Positions 1 to 7,088 are shown, counted from the first letter of the stretch. The stretch is 10,614 bases of DNA from Rhodoferax sp. (GCA_018882485.1 VERU01000050.1:1-10614), one strand, 5' to 3'. The notes: generated by a model from the letters alone, not told the origin. Made by a program: numbers and translations.

Positions 1-753
1 GCCCAGGGTCATGGCGTGCTGGAACCCATCCGTCAGGTGGGGGCGATGCGCTTGTCCGATCTGCTGGAAGTCGAGCCGCAGAAGGACCGGATACAACGCA
101 ACACCCGGCAGTTCGTCGAGGGCCGGCCCGCCAACAACGTGCTGCTGACCGGGGCCCGCGGAACCGGCAAGTCCTCGCTGGTGCGCGCTTGCCTCAACGA
201 GTATTCCGACCGAGGGTTGCGGCTCATCGAGGTCGACAAGTCGGATCTGGTGGACCTGCTGGACATCGTGGACGTGGTGGCTGCGCGACCGGAAAGATTC
301 ATCGTTTTCTGCGATGACCTGAGTTTCGAGCAGGGCGAATCGGGCTACAAGGCCCTGAAATCGGTGCTGGACGGCTCGGTGTCGGCCGCGGCGCCCAATC
401 TGCTGATTTACGCCACCAGCAACCGCCGCCACCTGCTGCCCGAGTACATGGCCGACAACCTCAGCTACCAGCACACCGATGACGGCGAGGTGCATCCCGG
501 CGAGGTGGTGGAAGAAAAAATTTCCCTGTCCGAGCGGTTCGGGCTGTGGGTCAGCTTTTATCCCTTTTCCCAGCCCCAGTACCTGGCCATTGTGGGTCAG
601 TGGCTGGCCTCGTTCGGCGTTTCGGCGGCCCGGATCGAGTCGGCCACGCCGCAGGCCCTGGTGTGGGCCCTGGAGCGTGGCGCCCGCAGCGGCCGAGTGG
701 CCTACCAGTTTGCCCGTGACTTTGCCGGTCGGCTGGATGCCGGCACGGCATGA
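1..753 (+). CDS. DUF815-family AAA ATPase (5'-partial)
   Basis: This is a P-loop ATPase of the DUF815 family; the cellular role of the family is not established. The frame is open from base 1, so the true start lies upstream. The first start-like codon inside the window is a GTG at 16, but the family usually has a longer N-terminus. Visible motifs, counted in codons from base 1, are Walker A GARGTGKS (about 51-58), a Walker B-like strand RFIVFCDD (about 99-106), a sensor-1-like ATSNRRHLLPE (about 138-148) and the family-typical SERFGLWVSFYPFSQ (about 177-191). A late GARSGR segment could supply a sensor-2 arginine. The stop overlaps the start of the Nudix gene by ATGA, which suggests translational coupling. 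Family assignment is firm; function is open. Confidence 0.88.
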   Translation, partial: AQGHGVLEPIRQVGAMRLSDLLEVEPQKDRIQRNTRQFVEGRPANNVLLTGARGTGKSSLVRACLNEYSDRGLRLIEVDKSDLVDLLDIVDVVAARPERFIVFCDDLSFEQGESGYKALKSVLDGSVSAAAPNLLIYATSNRRHLLPEYMADNLSYQHTDDGEVHPGEVVEEKISLSERFGLWVSFYPFSQPQYLAIVGQWLASFGVSAARIESATPQALVWALERGARSGRVAYQFARDFAGRLDAGTA

Positions 754-1256
754 ACCGGACGCTGGCGCCGGACGGATCGGAGGTGCTGGTTGCCGACGGC
801 CACCTGGGCCGCCAGGGCGGGGCCGACCGATCGGTGGTCGAGGTGGCGGTCGGGGTGCTGGTGCAGGAGGATGGTCGGTTTCTCCTGGCCTCCCGTCCGC
901 AGGGCAAGGTTTACGCCGGATACTGGGAGTTTCCGGGTGGCAAGCTGGAGTCCGGCGAGACCGTGCTGCAGGCACTGTCCCGGGAACTGCAGGAAGAATT
1001 GGGCATCCGGGTGACCGATGCCCAGCCCTGGCGCACCGATCTGGTGGATTACCCCCATGCGCTGGTCCGCCTCCACTTTTGCAAGGTGCGGCATTGGCAG
1101 GGAGAGTTGCAGATGCGCGAATCCCAGCAGTTGGCCTGGCAACGTCTCCCGGTCGATGTGGTTCCGGTGCTGCCGGGCACGGTGCCCGTGCTGCAGTGGC
1201 TGGCGGCTGAGCAGGGGTACTCAGGCGCTACGCATTCAGTAGCAACAAATCCTTAG
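750..1256 (+). CDS. Nudix hydrolase, MutT-like (8-oxo-dGTP diphosphatase type)
   Basis: The 168-residue protein carries a perfect Nudix box (G-x5-E-x7-REUxEExGU) at residues 64-86, with REL-QEE-LGI at its core. These residues bind the metal needed to split nucleoside diphosphate-linked substrates. The motif VGVLVQEDGRFLLASRP before it and the WEFPGGK run resemble MutT, which removes 8-oxo-dGTP from the nucleotide pool. That substrate is inferred, not shown. The N-terminus is about 30 residues longer than in E. coli MutT. The ATG at 750 is chosen because it overlaps the DUF815 stop as ATGA; a shorter protein starting near V29/V30 is possible. The gene ends 34 bp before the convergent yacG. Confidence 0.9.
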   Translation: MNRTLAPDGSEVLVADGHLGRQGGADRSVVEVAVGVLVQEDGRFLLASRPQGKVYAGYWEFPGGKLESGETVLQALSRELQEELGIRVTDAQPWRTDLVDYPHALVRLHFCKVRHWQGELQMRESQQLAWQRLPVDVVPVLPGTVPVLQWLAAEQGYSGATHSVATNP

Positions 1257-1263
1257 CGGACCT

Positions 1264-1286
1264 GGCCTTGAGGCCTTATTTGCCTC
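1264..1286. terminator. weak candidate terminator between convergent genes
   Basis: The 34-bp gap between the Nudix and yacG stops holds GGCC-TTGA-GGCC followed by TTATTT on the plus strand. An alternative GAGGC/GCCTC pairing (1271-1286) could act in either direction. The stems are only 4-5 bp, so this is a weak call, supported mainly by its place between converging genes. Confidence 0.25.
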
Positions 1287-1290
1287 TGAT

Positions 1291-1500
1291 TTATTGCGCC
1301 GACGGGTTGTCGTCGTCTTCGCGTGCACGGTCGGCCAGGCGGAAGCTTTCGCTGGCCCAGGCACCCAGATCCAGCGCCTTGCACCGCTCGGAGCAAAACG
1401 GCCGGTAGGCGTTGGTGCTGCTGTACATCGCCGGGTTGCCGCAGCCCGGGCATCGGACCGAGGTGGCAGGCCTGCTGCTGGGTGCGGGATGGAGGGTCAC
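1291..1500 (-). CDS. yacG: DNA gyrase inhibitor / zinc-finger protein YacG
   Basis: This 69-residue protein matches YacG, a small zinc protein that binds GyrB and inhibits DNA gyrase. The zinc ligands are visible as C17-x2-C20 and C36-x3-C40, in the family pattern CPGCG, then [17 protein letters not shown]. The C-terminal tail is acidic and probably disordered, as is common in the family. The start is the GTG at 1500-1498, whose last two bases and the next A form the zapD stop (GTGA overlap). No start nearer the CPGC motif is better supported. It is the last gene of the operon reading from pilC and converges on the Nudix gene. Confidence 0.9.
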   Translation of the reverse strand: MTLHPAPSSRPATSVRCPGCGNPAMYSSTNAYRPFCSERCKALDLGAWASESFRLADRAREDDDNPSAQ

Positions 1501-2252
1501 AGGCACAGTGCCATCTCGAAGGCCGTGTCGTCGGTGGATGGCACCCACCGTCCCTCGTCGGTCTGGCGCATCAGCCGGATCGATACCGCCAGCCGGTTGC
1601 CGCTGATCTCGGGGATCAGTCCCAGTGCCGGGTCCAGTGCCAGCCGCAGCATCTGGAAGGTGCGGCCCTGCGGCAGGTTCTGCTGGAACTGGCCCCCGTT
1701 CGCGATCACTTTTTGCGGGGTGCCGGCATCGCGCAGCAGTTTGAGCAGCAGCCGGATGGAATCGGCCATGGGCAGCAGCGTGCCGATCCAGGTGGCCAGG
1801 TCCTGGCGGCGCCGCTCGCCGGGGAGATGCTTCCAGGCATGGTAGGCCGGCAGGTCGAACTCGCACGTGCCGCCCGGGATCGCGATGCGGTTGCGCAACG
1901 CCGTCAGCCATTCGTTGTCGGCCAGCCCCTGCCCCGCCTTGCCTGTCTGTCCCGTCATGGCCTCGTGGCAGCGATCAAGTTGGGCGATCACCTGTTCGAG
2001 CGCCGGCTGGGAGATGGCGGGGTTGTCGCGGTAGGCCTCCAGTAGGGACTTCTGCCGGTCCAGGTCCTTCAGCAGGTCCGAGCGCAGATCGGACCGGGCG
2101 GCCACTTCGATGATCTCGAACATCGTGGCCAGTGCGCAATGGTGATCGATCGCGTCGTCCCGGGAGGCCAGGTGCGACAGGCGGATGAACAGGTGCTCCA
2201 GCCGCAGGTAGGTGCGGATGCGCTCGTGGAAGGGGTACTCGTAAAGAATCAC
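1497..2252 (-). CDS. zapD: cell division protein ZapD (Z-ring bundling factor)
   Basis: ZapD binds the FtsZ C-terminal tail and cross-links FtsZ filaments at mid-cell. The N-terminus [21 protein letters not shown] is characteristic of the family. The mid-protein segment with HAWKHLP and the C-terminal part with [18 protein letters not shown] also fit. I chose the GTG at 2252-2250 (251 residues) because homologues begin right at this ILYEYPF segment. A TTG at 2285 would add 11 residues that look unlike the family. Neither start has a clear Shine-Dalgarno sequence. The stop overlaps yacG by GTGA, and coaE ends 49 bp upstream. Confidence 0.88.
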   Translation of the reverse strand: MILYEYPFHERIRTYLRLEHLFIRLSHLASRDDAIDHHCALATMFEIIEVAARSDLRSDLLKDLDRQKSLLEAYRDNPAISQPALEQVIAQLDRCHEAMTGQTGKAGQGLADNEWLTALRNRIAIPGGTCEFDLPAYHAWKHLPGERRRQDLATWIGTLLPMADSIRLLLKLLRDAGTPQKVIANGGQFQQNLPQGRTFQMLRLALDPALGLIPEISGNRLAVSIRLMRQTDEGRWVPSTDDTAFEMALCL

Positions 2253-2301
2253 GCTGCTCGGTCGGTGCGGGACAGGCCGATACAACCCGTCCGTGGATCG
2301 A

Positions 2302-2919
2302 TCATAGCCCGAAGCGGTGCCACAACCACCGGACCTGTTGCCGCAGTCCGGCCCGATCGATGCCGTGGTTGACGATCACCGCGTCGGCGGCGGCCAGGCG
2401 CTGCGCGCGGCTGGCCTGGGCCACGATGATGCGCTCGACCTCGGCGCGCGACAGGCCATTGCGCGCCATGACCCGCTGCACCTGCTCCTGCTCCTCGCAA
2501 TCGATCACCAGCACCCGGTCCACCTGTTGTCGCCAGCGGCCCGATTCCACCAGCAGCGGGACGTCGTACACCACGCAGCGACAGCCGCTGGCCAGTGCCT
2601 GCGCCGTTCGCTCGCGAACCGCCTGCCCGACCAGCGGGTGCACGATGGCCTCCAGGCGCTGGCGGGCCTGGGGGTCCGCGTAGGCCAGTGCGCGCATGCG
2701 GTCCCGGTCCAGCGCTCCGTCGGGCGTGATGAAGTCGGCTCCAAAGATCCGGGCGATGGCATCGATGGCGGATCCACCCGCTGCCGTGCTGGCGCGCGAC
2801 AGGGCGTCGGCATCGATCAGGGTCGCGCCCAGGTCCGTCAGCATGTCCGCCACCGTGGATTTGCCACTGCCGATGCCACCCGTCAGGCCCAGCCGGATCA
2901 TGGGAGGATGCGGGTTCAC
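2302..2919 (-). CDS. coaE: dephospho-CoA kinase
   Basis: CoaE phosphorylates the 3'-hydroxyl of dephospho-CoA with ATP, the last step of coenzyme A synthesis, in the cytoplasm. The P-loop GLTGGIGSGKS is at residues 11-21. DAD follows at 36-38, the substrate-side YDVPLL at 118-123, and the lid-region pattern Q168, R171, R174, then AD-x-VI-x-N at 178-184. Length is 205 residues from the GTG at 2919, close to the E. coli enzyme (206). That GTG overlaps the pilD stop as GTGA. An internal ATG at 2901 (199 residues) would also give a family-typical start just ahead of the P-loop. coaE next to pilD is a common proteobacterial arrangement. Confidence 0.95.
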   Translation of the reverse strand: MNPHPPMIRLGLTGGIGSGKSTVADMLTDLGATLIDADALSRASTAAGGSAIDAIARIFGADFITPDGALDRDRMRALAYADPQARQRLEAIVHPLVGQAVRERTAQALASGCRCVVYDVPLLVESGRWRQQVDRVLVIDCEEQEQVQRVMARNGLSRAEVERIIVAQASRAQRLAAADAVIVNHGIDRAGLRQQVRWLWHRFGL

Positions 2920-3824
2920 AGACCGATGGCGCGCAGCATGGCGGCGGGCCCTGCCATCAGTGCGGTCAGCCCCGCACCGGCCAGGAAAGGACCGAAGGGC
3001 ACATAGCCGCCTTCACGCAGGCCGTTGCTGAACTTGAGGGCGATCCCCACCACCGACCCCAGCACCGCGGCCATCAGGATGATGGGGATCAAACCCTGCC
3101 AGCCGAACCAGGCGCCCAGCGCGGCGTACAGCTTGAAATCGCCGTAGCCCATGCCGTCCTGGCCGGTTGAGTGACGATGCAGCCACCAGGAAACATCCCA
3201 GATCGGGTAGGCAGGGTGTGATTCGCCCTTGACCCATTTGAAGCTCGCGTTGACCAACCAGAGTGAAACATAGCCTGCGGCTGCGCCCCACACGGCGTCC
3301 GCCGGGCCGGTGCCGGTCCAGCCCAGAGTCGCCAGCAGCAGCCCGCACCAGACCAGGGGCAGGGTCAGGTCGTCGGGCAGCAGGGTGGTGTCCCAGTCGA
3401 TCAGGGTGAGTGCCACCAGGCAGGCGCAGAAGCCGGACCAGCCCAGCGCCACCGGCGTGGCCCCCCAGCGCAGGCCGCAGTACAGGAACAGCGCCCCGGT
3501 CACCAGTTCCACCAGCGGGTAGCGTGGCGAGATGCGGGTGGAGCAGGCCGAGCAACGGCCCTTCAGGACCAGGTAGCTCAGCACCGGGATGTTTTCGCGC
3601 CAGGTGATGGCGTGCCCGCAGGCCGGGCAGCGGGATCTCGGCACGCTCAGGTTGAAGGGCTCCCCCGCCGGCAGGGTCTCGCCGGCCAGTTCGGCGCAGG
3701 CACGCCGCTCCTGTGCCTCGATCATCATGGGCAACCGATGGATCACCACGTTGAGAAAACTGCCGATCAGCAGGCCCACCAGACCCAGCAAACCCGCATC
3801 GAACGCCGTGGATACCAGCATCAC
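2916..3824 (-). CDS. pilD: type IV prepilin peptidase / N-methyltransferase PilD
   Basis: PilD is an inner-membrane aspartic protease that cleaves the leader of type IV prepilins and pseudopilins and N-methylates the new N-terminus. The N-terminal hydrophobic segment includes GLLIGSFLNVVIHRLP (17-32). A four-cysteine zinc site follows (C66, C69, C91, C94). The catalytic aspartates are D143 in LIDWDTTLLPD and D229 in GMGYGDFK. Several hydrophobic segments alternate along the rest. Length is 302 residues. Compared with the family as I know it, about 20 extra residues (roughly 193-214) sit between the GYVSLWLV helix and the GxGD loop. The start is the GTG at 3824, overlapping the pilC stop as GTGA; the next codon is ATG. 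It may also serve a type II secretion system. Confidence 0.94.
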   Translation of the reverse strand: MMLVSTAFDAGLLGLVGLLIGSFLNVVIHRLPMMIEAQERRACAELAGETLPAGEPFNLSVPRSRCPACGHAITWRENIPVLSYLVLKGRCSACSTRISPRYPLVELVTGALFLYCGLRWGATPVALGWSGFCACLVALTLIDWDTTLLPDDLTLPLVWCGLLLATLGWTGTGPADAVWGAAAGYVSLWLVNASFKWVKGESHPAYPIWDVSWWLHRHSTGQDGMGYGDFKLYAALGAWFGWQGLIPIILMAAVLGSVVGIALKFSNGLREGGYVPFGPFLAGAGLTALMAGPAAMLRAIGL

Positions 3825-5038
3825 ACCACCTGCCCCAGCCTGAAGATCGGAAGGTACATCGCCACCACGATGCTGCCGATGACTGCACCCAGCACCACGA
3901 TGACGACCGGTTCGAGCAGGCTGGCCAGACCCGCCAGACGCTCGTCCACTTCGGCCTCCAGAATCTCGGCAGCCTTGCCGAGCATGGCGTCCAGTTTGCC
4001 GGCCTCCTCACCAATGGCCCCCATTTGCAGCACCATGGGCGGGAACAGGCCGCTGGCGTCCATGGCCACGGTCAGGCTGCTGCCGGTCGATACCGCACGA
4101 CGGATGCGCTCAGTGCCCGCGACGTAGGGCGCCAGCCCGGCAGCGCCACCCACCGAGTTCAACGCCTCGACCAGCGGCACACCGGCCGAAAACAGGGTGG
4201 CGAGGGTACGGGCCCAGCGCGCCACCGCCGCCTTGCGGATCAAGGCGCCGAACACCGGCAACTGCAGCCCCAGTCGGTCGGTGAGCGCCTGCAGCCCGGC
4301 ATTTCGGCGCCACGCCCTGTACAGCAGGATCCCGCTTGCCGCCAGCCCCAGCAGCAACAGCCAGCCGTGCCGGATCAGGAATTCGCTGGCCGCCATCACG
4401 GCCAAGGTGGGCGCTGGCAGGTCGGCGCCAAAGCTGGCAAACACCTCCCGGAAGGATGGCACCACCACGACCAGGATGATGGCCATGACCACCAGGGCCA
4501 CCAGAAGCACCACCGACGGATACAGCATGGCCGACTTCAGACGGGACTTCATCGCCTCGCTTTTCTCCAGGTGCAGCGCCAGCCGCTCCAGCATCGGGTC
4601 CAGCGTGCCGGCCGCCTCCCCCGCTTCCACCAGGTTGCAATACAGCCGGTCGAACCGGCTGGGGTGCCGGCGAAACGCGGCCGACAGGGGGCTGCCGGTT
4701 TCGACGTCGGCCCGGATATCGGCGAGCAGCCGCACCATGGCAGGGTTGGCGTGGCCACGCCCGACGATGTCGAAGGCTTGCAGCAGCGGCACACCGGCCC
4801 GCATCAGTGTGGCCAGCTGCCGGGTGAAGACGGCGATGTCCCGGGGACGGATCGACGCGCTGCGCACCATGCGCCGCGGCCGGATCCGGGTGGCCGCCAA
4901 GCCCTGGCGCCGCAGCGCGCTGCGGGCTTGCACCTCGTCGGCCGCGCGCAGTTCGCCCCGGACTTCCCGGCCGCTGCGGTCCCTGGCTGTCCAGGTGAAC
5001 CAGGGATCCCGATCGTCCCGTGCCTTGCTGGTGACCAT
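3821..5038 (-). CDS. pilC: type IV pilus inner-membrane platform protein PilC (GspF family)
   Basis: PilC is the polytopic inner-membrane platform on which the PilB and PilT ATPases drive pilin assembly and retraction. The 405-residue length is standard. After a short cytoplasmic N-terminus (FTWTARDRSGREVRGE, 14-29) there are two T2SSF repeats, at about 66-195 and 268-395. Both contain the repeated pattern of a leucine-rich LATL-x-x-AGVPL helix. Membrane segments are predicted near 176-195, 224-241 and 377-396. The TLFSAGVPLVEAL motif and the PIFRLGQVV end favour PilC over GspF, but the families are close. pilB normally lies immediately upstream; here the upstream side is a control region and divergent boxB. 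The ATG at 5038 has no evident Shine-Dalgarno sequence. Confidence 0.93.
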   Translation of the reverse strand: MVTSKARDDRDPWFTWTARDRSGREVRGELRAADEVQARSALRRQGLAATRIRPRRMVRSASIRPRDIAVFTRQLATLMRAGVPLLQAFDIVGRGHANPAMVRLLADIRADVETGSPLSAAFRRHPSRFDRLYCNLVEAGEAAGTLDPMLERLALHLEKSEAMKSRLKSAMLYPSVVLLVALVVMAIILVVVVPSFREVFASFGADLPAPTLAVMAASEFLIRHGWLLLLGLAASGILLYRAWRRNAGLQALTDRLGLQLPVFGALIRKAAVARWARTLATLFSAGVPLVEALNSVGGAAGLAPYVAGTERIRRAVSTGSSLTVAMDASGLFPPMVLQMGAIGEEAGKLDAMLGKAAEILEAEVDERLAGLASLLEPVVIVVLGAVIGSIVVAMYLPIFRLGQVV

Positions 5039-5147
5039 GCGGAGGTGTTGTGAGGGTTGCGTGGGGTGGACCGGACCGTGACCCGCAATGTACTACGCCC
5101 GATGGCCGGCCGGGTATCGCACGCCCGCTTGCGGCAGATCAAAGCGT

Positions 5148-5177
5148 TTGCTGGAAATATGCATGAAACTGCATATT
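5148..5177 (+). promoter_or_regulatory. candidate sigma70 promoter of boxB
   Basis: A -35-like TTGCTG (5148-5153) and a -10-like CATATT (5172-5177, 4 of 6 consensus bases) are 18 bp apart and about 45 bp before the boxB start. The -10 lies inside the overlapping inverted repeats, so a bound protein there would block polymerase. Both boxes are weak, so the call is tentative. Confidence 0.35.
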
Positions 5178-5190
5178 GCGTTACGCAATA
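5156..5190. promoter_or_regulatory. two overlapping inverted repeats, probable operator of boxB
   Basis: The first repeat is AATATGCA (5156-5163), a 6-nt spacer, then TGCATATT (5170-5177), a perfect 8-bp inverted repeat. The second is TATTGCGT (5174-5181), one T, then ACGCAATA (5183-5190), also perfect. They share 4 bp and sit 33 bp before the boxB start. From family knowledge, BzdR/BoxR-type benzoyl-CoA-responsive repressors recognise TGCA elements within longer palindromes. Two TGCA copies are present here. The regulator itself is not in the window, so its identity is inferred. Confidence 0.6.
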
Positions 5191-5222
5191 GGAAGTAAAT
5201 TTCATTTTTAGGAGATTCAACC

Positions 5223-6701
5223 ATGAGTGAAGCCACCGAAGCCGTCCGTGACGATCAGTTTGTCGAAGTCAGCTACGACGATGCGATTCCGAACAATGTG
5301 AACCTGTCGGACGACCGGCAGTTGCTGCGTGCCCTGGAATCCTGGCACCCCAACTACATCGACTGGTGGAAGGAGATGGGCCCCGAAGGTTTTCAGGAGG
5401 CCGACGTGTACCTGCGCACCGCCGTCGGGGTCGATCCCAGCGGTTGGGCCAAGTTCGGCCATGTGAAGATGCCCGATTACCGCTGGGGCATCCTGCTGGC
5501 GCCCAAGGAGGAGGGGCGCACCATACCCTGTGGCCGTCACAAGGGCCAGCCCGCCTGGCAGGAAGTGCCTGGCGAGTACCGCGCCCTGCTGCGCAAGCTG
5601 ATCGTGGTGCAGGGGGATACCGAACCCGCATCGGTTGAGCAGCAGCGCTGGCTGGGCGCCACCGCGCCATCGCTCTACGACATGCGCAACCTGTTCCAGG
5701 TGAATGTTGAAGAGGGCCGGCACCTTTGGGCGATGGTGTACCTGCTGGTCAAGTATTTTGGACGGGATGGCCGCGAGGAAGCGCAGGCGCTGCTGGAGCG
5801 TCGCTCCGGACACCAGGACAACCCGCGCATTCTGGGGGCCTTCAACGAGCGCACGCCCGACTGGCTGTCGTTCTTCATGTTCACCTACTTCACCGATCGC
5901 GACGGCAAGATGCAGCTTGCCGCCCTGGCTCAATCGGGTTTCGATCCGCTCTCGCGCAGTTGCCGTTTCATGCTGACCGAGGAAGCCCATCACCTGTTCG
6001 TCGGCGAAACCGGCGTGGGCCGCACCATCGAGGCCACCTGCCAGGCGATGAAGAAGGCCGGTATCACCGATCCATTCGACAAGGAGCGCATCCGCGCCCT
6101 GGGTGTGGTGGACCTGCCCACGCTGCAGAAAAAAGCCAACTTCCACATGTCCGTTACGCGCGACCTGTTCGGTTCGGAGATTTCCTCCAACGCCGCCGAG
6201 GCCTTCAGCGCCGGTCTCAAGGGCCGCTTCAACGAATCGTCGCTCAGCGACGACCATCAGCTCGAAAACAGCACCTACGCCGTGCTGCGGGTGGTCGATG
6301 GCCGATTCGTGACCGAAGAAGTGCCCGCACTGCGCGCCATCAACAGCCGCCTGCTCGACGACTACATCGCCGACTGCCAGGGCGGGATCGACCGCTGGAA
6401 CAAGGTGATCGAGAAAGCTGGAGTGAACTTCCGGTTCAGCCAGCCGCACAAGGGATTCAACCGCCGCATCGGCGAATTCGCCCAGACCCGCATCAGCCCC
6501 GATGGACGTATCCTGTCCGAGCAGGAATGGCAGGCGGGTGTGAACGAATGGCTGGTCAACGACAGCGACCACGCGTTCATCCGATCCCTGATGAAGCCCT
6601 GCCACCAACCCGGCCACTACGCCAGCTGGATCGCACCACCGCGAGTGGGTATCAACAACCAGCCGGTGGACTTCGAGTACGTGCGCATCGAGCATTCCTG
6701 A
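5223..6701 (+). CDS. boxB: benzoyl-CoA 2,3-epoxidase, oxygenase subunit BoxB
   Basis: BoxB is the class I diiron component that, with electrons from the reductase BoxA, inserts oxygen into benzoyl-CoA to give 2,3-epoxybenzoyl-CoA. BoxC then opens the ring. The protein is 492 residues. The family signature IPNNVNL is at 22-28, followed by YLRTAVGVDPSGWA and KMPDYRWGI. Diiron ligands can be read as E134, E164, H167 (EEGRH), D225, E254 and H257 (EEAHH). These match the Azoarcus evansii ligand set as I recall it, with a constant offset of 14, so the enzyme looks intact. The offset reflects a longer N-terminus than in that enzyme. A good AGGAG lies 8 nt before the ATG. No boxA, boxC or CoA ligase gene adjoins it, so partners must be encoded elsewhere. 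Confidence 0.93.
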   Translation: MSEATEAVRDDQFVEVSYDDAIPNNVNLSDDRQLLRALESWHPNYIDWWKEMGPEGFQEADVYLRTAVGVDPSGWAKFGHVKMPDYRWGILLAPKEEGRTIPCGRHKGQPAWQEVPGEYRALLRKLIVVQGDTEPASVEQQRWLGATAPSLYDMRNLFQVNVEEGRHLWAMVYLLVKYFGRDGREEAQALLERRSGHQDNPRILGAFNERTPDWLSFFMFTYFTDRDGKMQLAALAQSGFDPLSRSCRFMLTEEAHHLFVGETGVGRTIEATCQAMKKAGITDPFDKERIRALGVVDLPTLQKKANFHMSVTRDLFGSEISSNAAEAFSAGLKGRFNESSLSDDHQLENSTYAVLRVVDGRFVTEEVPALRAINSRLLDDYIADCQGGIDRWNKVIEKAGVNFRFSQPHKGFNRRIGEFAQTRISPDGRILSEQEWQAGVNEWLVNDSDHAFIRSLMKPCHQPGHYASWIAPPRVGINNQPVDFEYVRIEHS

Positions 6702-6793
6702 CGCCACGGTCCGCCGAGAAGGGGCGTCCCAGGCCGCTGTCCCGGTGCACCCCACCCCGCAGGGGCGGCCGATCAGCGGAAGCCTGGCGGTGT

Positions 6794-6811
6794 GCCATCG
6801 GAACCGGTGGC
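6794..6811 (+). other. hairpin in the boxB 3' region
   Basis: GCCATCG (6794-6800) can pair with CGGTGGC (6805-6811) around a GAAC loop, giving 7 bp with one G-U pair in RNA. It lies 14 nt ahead of the terminator-like hairpin at 6826. It could be a pause or RNA-stability element. A longer-range GGCCGC/GCGGCC pairing (6732-6737 with 6765-6770) lies further upstream. Apart from these stems, 6702-6825 shows no gene. Confidence 0.35.
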
Positions 6812-6825
6812 CCGGCTTATGAATC

Positions 6826-6850
6826 GCCCCCGGTTTCGTGGGGGCTTGTT
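6826..6850 (+). terminator. candidate rho-independent terminator of boxB
   Basis: GCCCCC (6826-6831) and GGGGGC (6840-6845) form a perfect 6-bp GC stem with an 8-nt loop. TTGTT follows. The T-tract is interrupted, so efficiency is uncertain. It lies about 125 nt after the boxB stop. From 6851 to 6940 I see no ORF or clear signal. Confidence 0.5.
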
Positions 6851-6940
6851 GGCTACGAAAGCGTTCAGATAAGTGGAGGGCGAGTAGAGCCAGGGTAGAG
6901 GCATCCTTTGGGCAGTGACTAAGGCACCTCTAGAAAGAGA

Positions 6941-6973
6941 AAACCCAGCATTCCGAGAAGACTTGCTGGGTTT
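6941..6973 (-). terminator. rho-independent terminator of the ispB-tRNA-Pro side
   Basis: On the minus strand, AAACCCAGCA (6973-6964) and TGCTGGGTTT (6950-6941) form a perfect 10-bp stem with a 13-nt loop. The T-rich TTTTCTCTTTC is formed by the end of the stem and what follows. It lies 24 bp past the tRNA-Pro 3' end and so ends transcripts of the tRNA, and of ispB if they are co-transcribed. Confidence 0.8.
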
Positions 6974-6997
6974 GAAGATTCACCAGTGATGAATCAA

Positions 6998-7074
6998 TGG
7001 TCGGGGTGAGAGGATTCGAACCTCCGGCCTCTACGTCCCGAACGTAGCGCTCTACCAGGCTAAGCTACACCCCG
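6998..7074 (-). tRNA. tRNA-Pro (anticodon CGG)
   Basis: The 77-nt gene folds as a full cloverleaf. The acceptor stem is CGGGGTG/CACCCCG with discriminator A and an encoded CCA. The D arm includes AGCCTGGTAGAGC. The anticodon stem CTACG/CGTAG encloses the loop TTCGGGA, so the anticodon is CGG, reading proline codon CCG, with the G37 typical of tRNA-Pro. The T arm contains GGTTCGAATCC. CCG is heavily used in a genome of this GC content. The gene lies between ispB and the terminator at 6941. Confidence 0.97.
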
Positions 7075-7088
7075 ATGTGCAGCCGAAT

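Noticed and set aside
1501-1911. Longer reading frame upstream of yacG
   Set aside because: The frame is open into zapD but the added residues are Pro/Arg-rich shadow sequence; the GTG at 1500 gives a family-length YacG.
5087-5092. TACATT on the minus strand as a pilC promoter -10
   Set aside because: Only 4 of 6 bases match and no -35 is present at normal spacing, so it is not called.
5151-5166. Possible sigma54 promoter before boxB
   Set aside because: The TGG...GCAT spacing and bases do not give the invariant GG and GC pairs at -24/-12.
5217-6755. Long minus-strand ORF (512 codons) antisense to boxB
   Set aside because: It is the mirror of a clearly recognised gene in high-GC DNA, resembles no known family, and has no start signal.
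6974-7074. tRNA-Pro 3' end as an integration site for a boxB island
   Set aside because: boxB does lie on the 3' side of the tRNA, but I found no repeat of the tRNA 3' end in 5039-5222 and no integrase, so att sites cannot be supported.
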